Below, one piece after another: positions 35,038 through 42,830 of a DNA stretch of 64,000 nucleotides (within the stretch, counting starts at the first letter, position 1; each line of letters opens with the position of its first letter). The stretch is from NCBI RefSeq assembly GCF_007828865.1, contig NZ_VIVK01000001.1, positions 2,542,001-2,606,000 of the forward strand, in the 5' to 3' direction. Origin of the DNA: Kribbella amoyensis. GTDB lineage: Bacteria > Actinomycetota > Actinomycetes > Propionibacteriales > Kribbellaceae. A program made the translations under genes and the position numbers. The notes beneath the pieces were generated by a model. The model made no database searches. It was given only the letters and a program-made list of their open reading frames with translations, and was not told the DNA's origin.

Positions 35038-36192
35038 TCAACTGCCGAGCACGAACGTCTGGATCGCGATCACCGCCGCCCCCCGCGCCCATTCGCTGAA
35101 GTCCGGCGCGAGCAGCACGATCGGCGGATCGGCCGCCTCGGGATGCCGGTCCAGGTGCAGGCCGTCGAGCAGGGCGTCGTGCGCGACCTCGACCAGGCGG
35201 ACCCCTTCACCGCCGATGACGACCCGCTCCGGCCGGGAGAAGTTCGCGGCCGCGGCGACCAAGCGGCCCAAGGCGTGTCCAGCCGTGTCGACCACCTCGC
35301 GCGCGGCCGGGTCGCCCTTCTCGGCCAGGGTCAGGCATTCGTCGTACCCGACCGGGCGGCCCAGCGCGGTACTGGCTGCAGTGACGATCGCGTCGGTGGT
35401 CAGGACGGAGCTCGCGCAGCCCTGGTGGCCGCGGTAGCAGACCGGTCCGCCGGGGATGAGCGGGTGATGCCCGACCAGGCCGAGGCTGGCGTCGTCGGAC
35501 TCGACGGCCCGATCGTGCACGACCAGCCCGTACCCGATGCCCGCGCCGATCGTGAGCAGGCAGAACGTGCCGGCCCCGCGGCCGGCGCCGAACCAGTGCG
35601 TCGCCTCGGTCAACGCGGTGAGGTCGTTCGCGACCACCACCGGGACGTCGGTGTGCTCCTTCAGCAGCGCGCCGAGCGGTACGTCGGTCCAGTCCAGGAA
35701 CGAGCCGCGGTGGACCTCGCTCTTGCCGATCACCTGGCCGCCCAGCGACACCCCGATCCCGGAGAGTTCGCCGTACTCCGCACCGGCCGGCAGGTTCTCG
35801 GTCAGCGACCGGGCCAGGTCGGCGATGGTCGCGGCGACGGCGTCCGGCGAGTGGCCGGGCAGGGGCCGGTCCGCGGTCGCGATCACCTGGGCACGGAGCG
35901 TGGTCAGGACGCCGACGGCGGTGTCACCGGTGACCTTGATCCCGACGAAGTGGTGCGCGGTCGGGACGATGTCCAGCGGTTGCGACGGCCGGCCGACGCG
36001 GGGATCCATCGGCCCGGCGTCCACCTCGACCAGCAGGCCGGACTCGACCATCGGTTTGGTCAGCCGGGTCAGGCTGCCGGGGGAGAGCCGGACCCGCTTG
36101 GCCAGTTCCGCCCGGGACAGCGGGCCGTCGAGCAGGATCTCCAGCGCGACCTGGTGCGAGGGGCCGGACAGGGGTTGCCACGCGCCTGCCAC
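35038..36192 (-). CDS. ROK-family transcriptional regulator
   Basis: A 384-residue ROK protein: an N-terminal winged HTH (SHQVALEILLDGPLSRAELA, then RLSPGSLTRLTKPMVESGLL) followed by the ASKHA sugar-kinase-like domain (GIGVSLGGQV, TIGAGIGYGLV). The zinc motif usually written CxCGxxGCxE is changed to CYRGHQGCASS, losing one Cys and the Glu, so zinc-dependent sugar sensing may be altered. Start GTG 36192 is set by GGGGAGG; a 67-codon upstream extension is poorly supported. Targets are not obvious here. Confidence 0.87.
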   Translation of the reverse strand: MAGAWQPLSGPSHQVALEILLDGPLSRAELAKRVRLSPGSLTRLTKPMVESGLLVEVDAGPMDPRVGRPSQPLDIVPTAHHFVGIKVTGDTAVGVLTTLRAQVIATADRPLPGHSPDAVAATIADLARSLTENLPAGAEYGELSGIGVSLGGQVIGKSEVHRGSFLDWTDVPLGALLKEHTDVPVVVANDLTALTEATHWFGAGRGAGTFCLLTIGAGIGYGLVVHDRAVESDDASLGLVGHHPLIPGGPVCYRGHQGCASSVLTTDAIVTAASTALGRPVGYDECLTLAEKGDPAAREVVDTAGHALGRLVAAAANFSRPERVVIGGEGVRLVEVAHDALLDGLHLDRHPEAADPPIVLLAPDFSEWARGAAVIAIQTFVLGS

Positions 36193-36412
36193 CGATGCCT
36201 CCCCCTCCCTGTCTTCGCACCCGCAGAATACGCAATCCCGTCGGCGGGGGTGCGAAGGCGGTGACTTCGGAGCGTGACGCGGCAGGAATCCGGCGGCGGC
36301 CGGGGACGAGAAAGACTTCAGGAGCAGGGATTCCGGGTTCCGGACAGGGAGGCGCCGGGACGAGACCCGGCCCGCGCCACTGGCCGCACTCATCCCGGCG
36401 TCGGGTTACACC

Positions 36413-36427
36413 GGGGGCGGTGCCCCC
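36413..36427 (-). terminator. GC-rich hairpin downstream of the GAF-ANTAR gene
   Basis: GGGGGC-GGT-GCCCCC forms a strong 6-bp stem 35 bp beyond the stop of the GAF-ANTAR gene. There is no T tract, so it is a plausible but unproven terminator. Confidence 0.4.
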
Positions 36428-36461
36428 ACCCGTCCCATCTACGCACTCGGGCCGGGAAAAA

Positions 36462-37166
36462 TCAATGCGGCAGCTTGCGGGTGTCGATCAGTTGCTGGGC
36501 AACGTCGCGGAGTTTGGTGTTGGTGTCCTGCGAGTACCGCTTCAGGATCGCGAACGCACGGTCACCGTCGACGTCGAAGCGCTCCATCAGGATGCCCATC
36601 GCCTGGCCGACCAGCTTGCGCGCGTCCACCGCCTGCGCCATCGTCGCCTCGTGCCGCGCCGACGCCACCGCGACGGATGCGTGCCGCGCCAGGATGTGCG
36701 CGACCGCCTCGTCGTCCTCGCCGAACGCGTCCGCGACCGGGCTGTACAGGCCGAGGACGCCGACCGACGCGGTGGCGCCGGCGCCGGTGGTGAGCGGGAC
36801 GTCCAGCACGCTGCGGACGCCGAGGGCGGCGACCTTCGCGGCCCATTCGTGCCAGCGGCCGTCCGCGGTGGTGTCGCGGATCAGGACGGTGTCGCGCTCC
36901 CGCAGCGCGGTGATCAGCGGGCCGTCCTCGTTGTCGATCTGCAGGTTGTAGACGTCACCGACGACCGGATCGGTGACCGCGGCGATCTCCGGCCGGGATC
37001 CGCGGGTGTACAGCGCGACGCCGGCGTAGGTGCAGTTGAGGGCCTGGAGCGCGAACTGGACGACGGCGTCGATCGTCTCCTCGACGCCAGGCGCGTCATG
37101 CAACTCGACCGCCAGCCGGGCGAAGGCGTCAGCCGTCGTCGGCGCAGCAATGTCGTACTCAGCCAT
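36462..37166 (-). CDS. GAF-ANTAR RNA-binding antiterminator
   Basis: A 234-residue protein with a GAF sensory domain (about 25-160) and a C-terminal ANTAR domain (about 172-228: ARKLVGQAMGILMERFDVD, then LKRYSQDTNTKLRDVAQQL). ANTAR domains bind paired hexaloop hairpins in mRNA leaders and prevent termination, so this is probably a stress- or ligand-responsive post-initiation regulator. A close relative is encoded at 44857. ATG 37166 is preceded by GGGGTG-type sequence. No ANTAR target was identified near it. Confidence 0.9.
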   Translation of the reverse strand: MAEYDIAAPTTADAFARLAVELHDAPGVEETIDAVVQFALQALNCTYAGVALYTRGSRPEIAAVTDPVVGDVYNLQIDNEDGPLITALRERDTVLIRDTTADGRWHEWAAKVAALGVRSVLDVPLTTGAGATASVGVLGLYSPVADAFGEDDEAVAHILARHASVAVASARHEATMAQAVDARKLVGQAMGILMERFDVDGDRAFAILKRYSQDTNTKLRDVAQQLIDTRKLPH

Positions 37167-37364
37167 GGGGGCTCCAGACAGGGGTGATCGTCACGGCACC
37201 CCTTGGCTGGAGTGTTCATGTACACATCATGCAGCCTCGGACAGACAAAGCGTTAGCCGAGCCGAGACAACAGTGTGGGCCGTTTTTCGCAGCCGTCAAG
37301 TCGTTCGCAACCGGTCTGGTCCGCCCACAACTGCCGAGGGCGAACCCCGGGTTACCTTGTCCTC

Positions 37365-39254
37365 GTGCAAGTGACGCACTACCTCCAGCGGACCGCTTGG
37401 ACCCGGGACTTCGCTGCGCCGTTGCGAGCCTTCCTCCGGACCGAGGCGGGCAGTTCGGGAGTGCTGGCCGGTGCGATCGTGGCGGCGCTGGTGTGGGCCA
37501 ACGTCGCGCCCGGGGCGTACGAGAGCTTCTGGCACACCGATCTCGCGGTGAGCCTCGGTGGCGACGAGTTGAGTCTGGACCTGCGGGACTGGATCAACAG
37601 CGGTCTGATGACGTTGTTCTTCCTGGTCGTCGGGCTGGAGGCGCGGCGCGAGTTCGACCTCGGTGACCTGCGCGAACGCAGCCGGTTCGTGCTGCCGGTG
37701 ATCGCCGGCGTGACCGGCATGGTGCTGCCGGTGCTGATCTACCTCGCCTTCACTCTCGGCGGCGACGGCGCGCACGGCTGGGGCGTGGCGATGTCCACCG
37801 ACACGGCGCTCGCGCTCGGGCTGCTCGCGCTGGTCGGGCGGGGCGTACCGGACCGGGTGCGGGTGTTCCTGCTGACGGTGTTCGTGGTGGACGACATCAT
37901 CGCGTTGCTGGTGATCGCGATCGTCTACAGCGAGGACATCCGGATGATGCCGCTGCTGCTGGCGGTGCTCGCGTTCGGGGTGCTGTTCACCGTCGCGCGG
38001 TTCGGCGTGAGCAGGCCGTTCGTGTACCTCGCGCTCGGCATCCTGACCTGGGCCGCGTTGCTGACCAGCGGGGTGGACCCGGTGGTGGCCGGGCTCGCGA
38101 TCGGGCTGACCGCGCCGGCCTACTCGCCCGGCCGGGACGACCTCGAGCAGGCGACCGGGCTGTTCCGGTTGTTCCGCGAGCAGCCGACCGCCGAACTCGC
38201 CCGCTCCGCCACCGTCGGGCTGACCGCAACGCTGTCCCCGAACGACCGGCTGCAGCACTTCTACCACCCGTGGACGAGCTACCTGATCGTGCCGTTGTTC
38301 GGGCTCGCCAACGCCGGGATCCCGATCCACCTGGACTTCCTCGGCGAGGCGTACACCTCACCGATCACGCTCGGCATCCTGCTCGGGTACACGCTCGGCA
38401 AGCCGCTCGCGGTGATCGGGGTGTCCTGGGCGATCCCGCGGCTGACCCGGGGCCGGTTCCGGCCGATCGTCGGCTGGGCCGGAGTGGCCGGCAGCGGCAC
38501 GATCGCGGGCATCGGCTTCACCGTGTCGTTGCTGATAGCAACTTTGGCGTTCGACGGGCCGGAGCTGGTCGAGCCGAAGCTGGGGCTGCTGTCGACCGTG
38601 GTGGTCGCGTCGGTGCTGACCTGGCTGGTGTTCCGCGCGGCTGCGTTGCTCTCGCCGCCGAAGAAGGCGGCCGCCCTGCTCGGCGACGCGGACGGGCTGG
38701 TCGACCTGGCCGAGCCGGTCGATCCCGAGCACGACCACGTCCGCGGCCCGGCGACCGCGACGGTCACCCTGGTGGAGTACGGCGACTTCGAGTGCCCGTA
38801 CTGCGGTCGCGCGGAGGACGTGGTCCGCGCTCTGCTGAAGGACGACGACCTGCGGTACGTGTGGCGGCACCTTCCGCTGGCCGACGTGCATCCACGGGCG
38901 CAGATCGCCGCCGAGTTCGCGGAGGCCGCCGCGGCCCAGGGTTCGTTCTGGGAGATGCACGACCTGCTGCTGGCGAACCAGGACCAGCTGCAGCCGAGGG
39001 ACCTGATGCGGTACGGCGAGCAACTCGGCCTGGACATGGACCGCGTGCACGACGAGGTGAAGCACCACACGGCGGCGGGGCGGGTCGCCCGCGACGTCGA
39101 GAGCGCGGACCTCAGCGGCGTCTCCGGGACCCCCACCTTCTTCGTCAACGGGCAACGCCACTACGGCGCGTACGACGTGGAGACGCTGGCCCGCGCGATC
39201 AAGGTCGCCCGGGCCCGCGTCCTGGTCCAGCGGGCCGGCCAGCCGACCGGCTGA
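37365..39254 (+). CDS. nhaA: Na+/H+ antiporter NhaA fused to a DsbA-like thioredoxin domain
   Basis: A 629-residue fusion. Residues 15-430 are NhaA with about 12 membrane segments, the ion-binding pair Asp176-Asp177 in VVDDIIAL, STDTAL near 145, and Lys346 in LGKPLAV. Residues 455-625 are a thioredoxin-like DsbA/DSBA-oxidoreductase domain with a CPYC active site (477-480) and cis-Pro in SGTPTFFVNG. Such fusions are known in actinobacteria. Na+ extrusion in exchange for protons, with redox control or an extra thiol role, is expected. GTG 37365 lies six bases after TACCTT, so the transcript is probably leaderless; GTG 37371 is an alternative. Confidence 0.94.
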   Translation: MQVTHYLQRTAWTRDFAAPLRAFLRTEAGSSGVLAGAIVAALVWANVAPGAYESFWHTDLAVSLGGDELSLDLRDWINSGLMTLFFLVVGLEARREFDLGDLRERSRFVLPVIAGVTGMVLPVLIYLAFTLGGDGAHGWGVAMSTDTALALGLLALVGRGVPDRVRVFLLTVFVVDDIIALLVIAIVYSEDIRMMPLLLAVLAFGVLFTVARFGVSRPFVYLALGILTWAALLTSGVDPVVAGLAIGLTAPAYSPGRDDLEQATGLFRLFREQPTAELARSATVGLTATLSPNDRLQHFYHPWTSYLIVPLFGLANAGIPIHLDFLGEAYTSPITLGILLGYTLGKPLAVIGVSWAIPRLTRGRFRPIVGWAGVAGSGTIAGIGFTVSLLIATLAFDGPELVEPKLGLLSTVVVASVLTWLVFRAAALLSPPKKAAALLGDADGLVDLAEPVDPEHDHVRGPATATVTLVEYGDFECPYCGRAEDVVRALLKDDDLRYVWRHLPLADVHPRAQIAAEFAEAAAAQGSFWEMHDLLLANQDQLQPRDLMRYGEQLGLDMDRVHDEVKHHTAAGRVARDVESADLSGVSGTPTFFVNGQRHYGAYDVETLARAIKVARARVLVQRAGQPTG

Positions 39255-39342
39255 ATCTTGTGGTAGCGAGTCGTTTCTGCCACTGTCGCGACCCGGTCGC
39301 CGCTCCGCATGCTGGGGTCTCCCGAACGATGAAGGAGCCCCG

Positions 39343-39437
39343 ATGACGTCCTCGGTCCTGCAGTCCCGCCCGCGAACGCGGAGGCGGCCGTCGCCCACTT
39401 CGCCGGGCGGCTGGCGTACGAGACCGACCCGTCCGAC
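39343..39437 (+). other. Frame-shifted 5' end of the rhodanese gene
   Basis: ATG 39343 has a perfect AAGGAG six bases upstream, but its frame stops at 39480 after 45 codons. The rhodanese frame, read upstream of 39438, continues without a stop to 39333 and encodes a credible N-terminus (EAAVAHFAGRLAYETDPSDV). Joining MTSSVL to AVPPAN needs one extra base near 39360. Confidence 0.65.
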
Positions 39438-39800
39438 GTGGCCGCCGACCTCGGTGCCGGCCGGACGGGCTGGGTGCTGATCGACAGCCGCAGCCAGGAG
39501 AGCTGGGACCAGGGCCACCTGCCCGGGGCGATCCACCTCCCCACCCGCGAGATCGCGGCCCGCGCGGCGACCGTCGTACCGGCGGGCACAGCCGTGGTCA
39601 CGTACTGCTGGGGGCCGGGCTGCAACGGCGGGACCAAGGCGGCCCTGGAGTTCGCGAAGCTCGGTTACCCGGTCAAGGAGATGCTCGGCGGCTTCGAGTA
39701 CTGGAGCCGCGAGGGTCTCCCGGTCGAGACCACGGACGGCGTCACCCGACGCCCGGTCGACCCACTGACCGCACCCCGCGGCGTCGCCTGCGCCTGCTGA
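39438..39800 (+). CDS. Rhodanese-domain sulfurtransferase (intact portion)
   Basis: A 120-residue reading frame covering most of a rhodanese domain: VLIDSRSQESWDQGHLPGA at the start and the active-site loop YCWGPGCNGGT, where the first Cys is the likely persulfide carrier. The real gene probably begins at ATG 39343 but is interrupted by a one-base frameshift, so either GTG 39438 re-initiates, the sequence has an error, or the gene is a pseudogene. Sulfur transfer or thiol stress defence is the expected role. Confidence 0.75.
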   Translation: MAADLGAGRTGWVLIDSRSQESWDQGHLPGAIHLPTREIAARAATVVPAGTAVVTYCWGPGCNGGTKAALEFAKLGYPVKEMLGGFEYWSREGLPVETTDGVTRRPVDPLTAPRGVACAC

Positions 39801-39819
39801 GATCGGGAACTACGGCAGC

Positions 39820-40332
39820 TCAGTGGCCGGCGAGGTCGGCGGCGTTGCCCCGGATCGCGGCTTCGTAGCGGCGGACGTCCTTGGAATCCACGCGGTCGGC
39901 GATCACCAGCAGCAGGGTGGCGAGCGCCTTGTCCTTGCGGCCGGCCGCGTTCAGGGTCAGCGCCTTGAAGACGCGCAGCGCGTCCGACTCGGGGTACTCC
40001 TGGCAGGCTTTGGTGAACACCTCCAGCGACTCGTCGTACCGGCCGAGGTTGCGCAACGTGCTCCCGTACTGGAGCAGGCACCGGCGCCGGGTGTCCCCGC
40101 TGAGGCCGGGCAGCGCGCGCTCGTAGTACGGGATCGCGTCCTCCTCCAGGCCGGCGGTGTCGTACGCGCCGCCGACCTCGTACTGCACGTACGGGTTGTC
40201 CGGGTGCTGCCGGAGCAGGTCGGTGAAGAAGTCGATCGTCGGGCGCATGTTCGCCCGGTCCCGGCTCGCGTTCGCCGCCTCGATCGTCGCGGCCAGGTCG
40301 GGTGTCAGCTCGTTGCTCACACCCTCCATCAT
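39820..40332 (-). CDS. Tetratricopeptide-repeat protein
   Basis: A 170-residue all-helical protein with about four TPR-like motifs (DNPYVQYEVGGAYDTAGLEE, YDESLEVFTKACQEYPES). No catalytic residue, signal peptide or membrane segment is visible, so it is probably a cytoplasmic protein-interaction adaptor. It starts at ATG 40332 or ATG 40329. It converges on the rhodanese gene with 19 bp between stops. Confidence 0.85.
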   Translation of the reverse strand: MMEGVSNELTPDLAATIEAANASRDRANMRPTIDFFTDLLRQHPDNPYVQYEVGGAYDTAGLEEDAIPYYERALPGLSGDTRRRCLLQYGSTLRNLGRYDESLEVFTKACQEYPESDALRVFKALTLNAAGRKDKALATLLLVIADRVDSKDVRRYEAAIRGNAADLAGH

Positions 40333-40357
40333 GCCTGGTCCGCGACGCCCCGACGGC

Positions 40358-40651
40358 TCACCCGGCCGGCTTGGTGGCCTTGCCGTCGAGCCAGAGCGTG
40401 TCCGACTCGTCGCGGTGGACCCCGGTGGAGCCGACGTGCTTGCTGCTGATCTTCGGGCCGTTCTTGAGCACGTGCACGAAGGCCATCGCGTGCCCGCGGC
40501 CGAGGTCGTAGTCCGCCTTCAGCCACTCCGCGACCTCGCCGGCCTTCACCGCCGGCCCCTCGAAGCCCTTGTCCGCCGCCACCGCGAGCAGTTCGCGCGG
40601 GGTGAGGCCGGTCTTCTCCTCGATCTTGTCCAGGTACGCCTGAAACGACAT
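40358..40651 (-). CDS. Small DUF4287-type protein
   Basis: A 97-residue protein. Residues 1-60 (SFQAYLDKIEEKTGLTP, then GEVAEWLKADYDLGRGHAMA) match the DUF4287 family of small helical proteins, sometimes found fused to or beside DUF5655 domains. Function unknown. Start ATG 40651 has GAGAGGAG upstream. It may be cotranscribed with the TPR gene 25 bp downstream. Confidence 0.85.
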   Translation of the reverse strand: MSFQAYLDKIEEKTGLTPRELLAVAADKGFEGPAVKAGEVAEWLKADYDLGRGHAMAFVHVLKNGPKISSKHVGSTGVHRDESDTLWLDGKATKPAG

Positions 40652-40726
40652 GGCTGTCTCCTCTCGTGTCACCCCTGCGTCGAGCGAGACAGGCCGATCT
40701 CGACCGGCAGCAGGCAGAATCCAGCT

Positions 40727-41146
40727 ATGACCCACCTCACACCCGAGCCCGTGCTCGAACTCCGCCTCGTCGTCACCGCGCCCGACTACGCCGAGGCCCT
40801 CGCCTTCTACCGCGACACCCTCGGCCTGCCCGAACGCGCCTCGTACGCCGCGGCGGGCGGGCACGTCACGATCCTCGAGGCCGGCCGCGCGACGCTCGAG
40901 ATCACCGATCCGGCGCACGCCGGCTACATCGACGAGGTGGAGGTCGGCCGCCGGGTGGCAGGCCAGTACCGCGTGGCGCTCCAGGTGCCGGACTCGGCCA
41001 CCACGACCCGGACCCTCACCGAGGCGGGCGCCACCCTGGTCGCACCCCCGACCGTGACGCCGTGGAACTCCCTCAACGCCCGCCTCGAGACCCCGGGCGG
41101 CATCCAGCTCACCCTGTTCACCGAGCTCGGCGACGAGGAGCGCTGA
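40727..41146 (+). CDS. VOC (glyoxalase-like) family protein
   Basis: A 139-residue vicinal-oxygen-chelate protein: LRLVVTAPDYAEALAFYRDTLG at the N-terminus and LETPGGIQLTLFTE at the C-terminus, where Gln replaces the usual final Glu metal ligand, and no strong His ligand is seen in the first half. It may therefore bind a ligand rather than catalyse. ATG 40727 lies six bases after CAGAAT, suggesting a leaderless mRNA. It directly abuts the convergent cupin gene. Confidence 0.88.
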   Translation: MTHLTPEPVLELRLVVTAPDYAEALAFYRDTLGLPERASYAAAGGHVTILEAGRATLEITDPAHAGYIDEVEVGRRVAGQYRVALQVPDSATTTRTLTEAGATLVAPPTVTPWNSLNARLETPGGIQLTLFTELGDEER

Positions 41147-41506
41147 CTACTCCAGCCAGGTGGTCTCGAAGCTGGAGTTCGCGTGGATGTGGACGGCCTC
41201 GTAGCCGTCCGGTCCGGTGGAGAACTTGTGCGGGGTGTCGGCCGGTACGACCAGCACCTGGCCGGCCCGGCCGACGAGCTCGGTGCCGTCGACGGTGAAG
41301 GTGGCCGACCCCCGGCGGATGATGAAGGTCTCCGCGTACGGGTGCATGTGCAGCCGCGGTCCGACCCCGGCCTGTGTGGTGGCCTCGAGGATGATCGAGA
41401 TCCCCGCCCCGCCGGGGAGCTCCTCGTAGTTCTCGGTCCAGTCCTCGCCGTCGTCGCGCCCGTCGGCGCGGTTCACGACCAGGCTCTGCAGGTCCAGCTC
41501 CGTCAT
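41147..41506 (-). CDS. Cupin-domain protein
   Basis: A 119-residue single-domain cupin. Motif 1 is seen as RLHMHPYAETFIIRRGSATF and motif 2 as PADTPHKFS, giving two or three His and a Glu ligand for a metal site. Enzyme activity is not predictable; relatives act as isomerases or small dioxygenases. Start ATG 41506 has GGTGAG adjacent. Its stop abuts the VOC gene with no gap. Confidence 0.87.
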   Translation of the reverse strand: MTELDLQSLVVNRADGRDDGEDWTENYEELPGGAGISIILEATTQAGVGPRLHMHPYAETFIIRRGSATFTVDGTELVGRAGQVLVVPADTPHKFSTGPDGYEAVHIHANSSFETTWLE

Positions 41507-41579
41507 CTCACCAACCCCCTCGTACCAGCAGTGAAACCACGAAAGTACCACCGGCGGGGTCAGGTTGCCTGAGGCAACG

Positions 41580-42797
41580 TTATGCCCGGTCGGCGGTGCC
41601 CTGGCGATGCAGGTCCTCGAGCGCGTCGACGAGGGCCTTGTCGTAGTTCCACTGCAGCCAGTCCCCGGCCTGGTCGGCCAGGTCGTCGAAGGCGCGGGAC
41701 TGGTTGTTGAGCAGCGGCCGGACCGGGTGCGGGAAGTGGGTGGAGACGATCCCGTGCAGGATGTCCCGGCCGTGCAGGGGGACGCTGTGGCAGGCACGGT
41801 AGTTGGCCTCCAGCATCACCGCGCGGGAGGCGGCGTTGAAGATCGGGTCCGTGGCCACGTCGATCACGGTCACCCGGACCTCCTGCCGCAGGGCCAGGGC
41901 GCACGCCGATCCGGACACCCCGACCCGGCCGAAGAAGTCCAGGAACGCCTCCGGGTGGTTGCGGTGCGCGGCGATCCGGAGTTCGCCGGTGTCGTGCTCG
42001 AGCAGTTGCACGTTGCCCGTCGTCGCCTCGGTGATGCGCAGCGCGTCGTCCAGGATCGCGCCCAGGACCTCGGAGCGGATCTGTGGATCGACGCCCGCCG
42101 CTCGCAGGACCGGCAGGTCCGGGGCCGGCGGCTGGTCCCCACCGGTGAACCAGTCCCCGGTCCCGTCGTCCGGCGCCGGAGCGACGATCAGGGCCTGGGC
42201 CAGGTCGTCCAGCCGGACGTTGTGCTCCCGCGCGGTCCGGCGGAGCCGCTGGTGCGCGGTCTGCGGGACGAGCTGCGGGTACCGGCCGAGCAGGATCCCC
42301 TCCGCGACGGCGATCTCGGCCTGGGCCCGCAGTTGGTCGAGGACCCGCTGCTGCTCGCGGCGTTCCCGGGCCGCGCGGTCCGGGGTCCGCGGCGGCCGCG
42401 GGTACCAGCGTTCGGTCGGTGGCAGGTCGGCCCGCCGGTCACGGTCGTCCAGCAGTTCGTCGATCGAGGACACCACGTCCAGGCTCTCGCCGGCGACCTC
42501 GAGGACCCGGGCGACCACCGGGTTCGCGCCGACCAGGATCAGCGACTGTCCGGCCGTCCGCAGCCGCCGGGCGCACGCGCTCAGGCTGCGGACCCCCCGG
42601 GCCGCGATCACCGGGACCTCGGACAGATCGATCACTACCTGGCTACAGCCCTCGGCGGGCTGCCCGGCGACGGCCATCACCGGGTGGTCCGGCTGGTCGA
42701 TCATCCCTTCGGCGCGGACCAGCCAGAGCGCACCGGTCGGTCCCGGCAGCCGCACGATGCCCGCGCTGGCTCCGGTGACCGGATCGGAACTCTGCAT
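41580..42797 (-). CDS. STAS-ANTAR-GAF signalling protein
   Basis: A 405-residue regulator that joins three modules: a STAS-like domain (about 40-118, VVIDLSEVPVIAARGVRSL), an ANTAR RNA-binding domain (about 150-206, AQAEIAVAEGILLGRY) and a GAF domain (about 235-390). STAS domains respond to anti-sigma/anti-anti-sigma partner switching, and ANTAR domains act on mRNA leaders, so it may couple the two. It lies 33 bp after the PP2C gene, same strand, and is probably cotranscribed with it. Start ATG 42797 follows GGGGAAGGACC. Confidence 0.82.
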   Translation of the reverse strand: MQSSDPVTGASAGIVRLPGPTGALWLVRAEGMIDQPDHPVMAVAGQPAEGCSQVVIDLSEVPVIAARGVRSLSACARRLRTAGQSLILVGANPVVARVLEVAGESLDVVSSIDELLDDRDRRADLPPTERWYPRPPRTPDRAARERREQQRVLDQLRAQAEIAVAEGILLGRYPQLVPQTAHQRLRRTAREHNVRLDDLAQALIVAPAPDDGTGDWFTGGDQPPAPDLPVLRAAGVDPQIRSEVLGAILDDALRITEATTGNVQLLEHDTGELRIAAHRNHPEAFLDFFGRVGVSGSACALALRQEVRVTVIDVATDPIFNAASRAVMLEANYRACHSVPLHGRDILHGIVSTHFPHPVRPLLNNQSRAFDDLADQAGDWLQWNYDKALVDALEDLHRQGTADRA

Positions 42798-42830
42798 GGT
42801 CCTTCCCCAACCGGTGGTGTTGGTAGCGAA

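Noticed and set aside
36270-36350. Repeated AATCCGG/ATTCCGG pieces between the ROK and GAF-ANTAR genes as a regulatory dyad
   Set aside because: The copies are short, unevenly spaced and expected by chance at this GC content.
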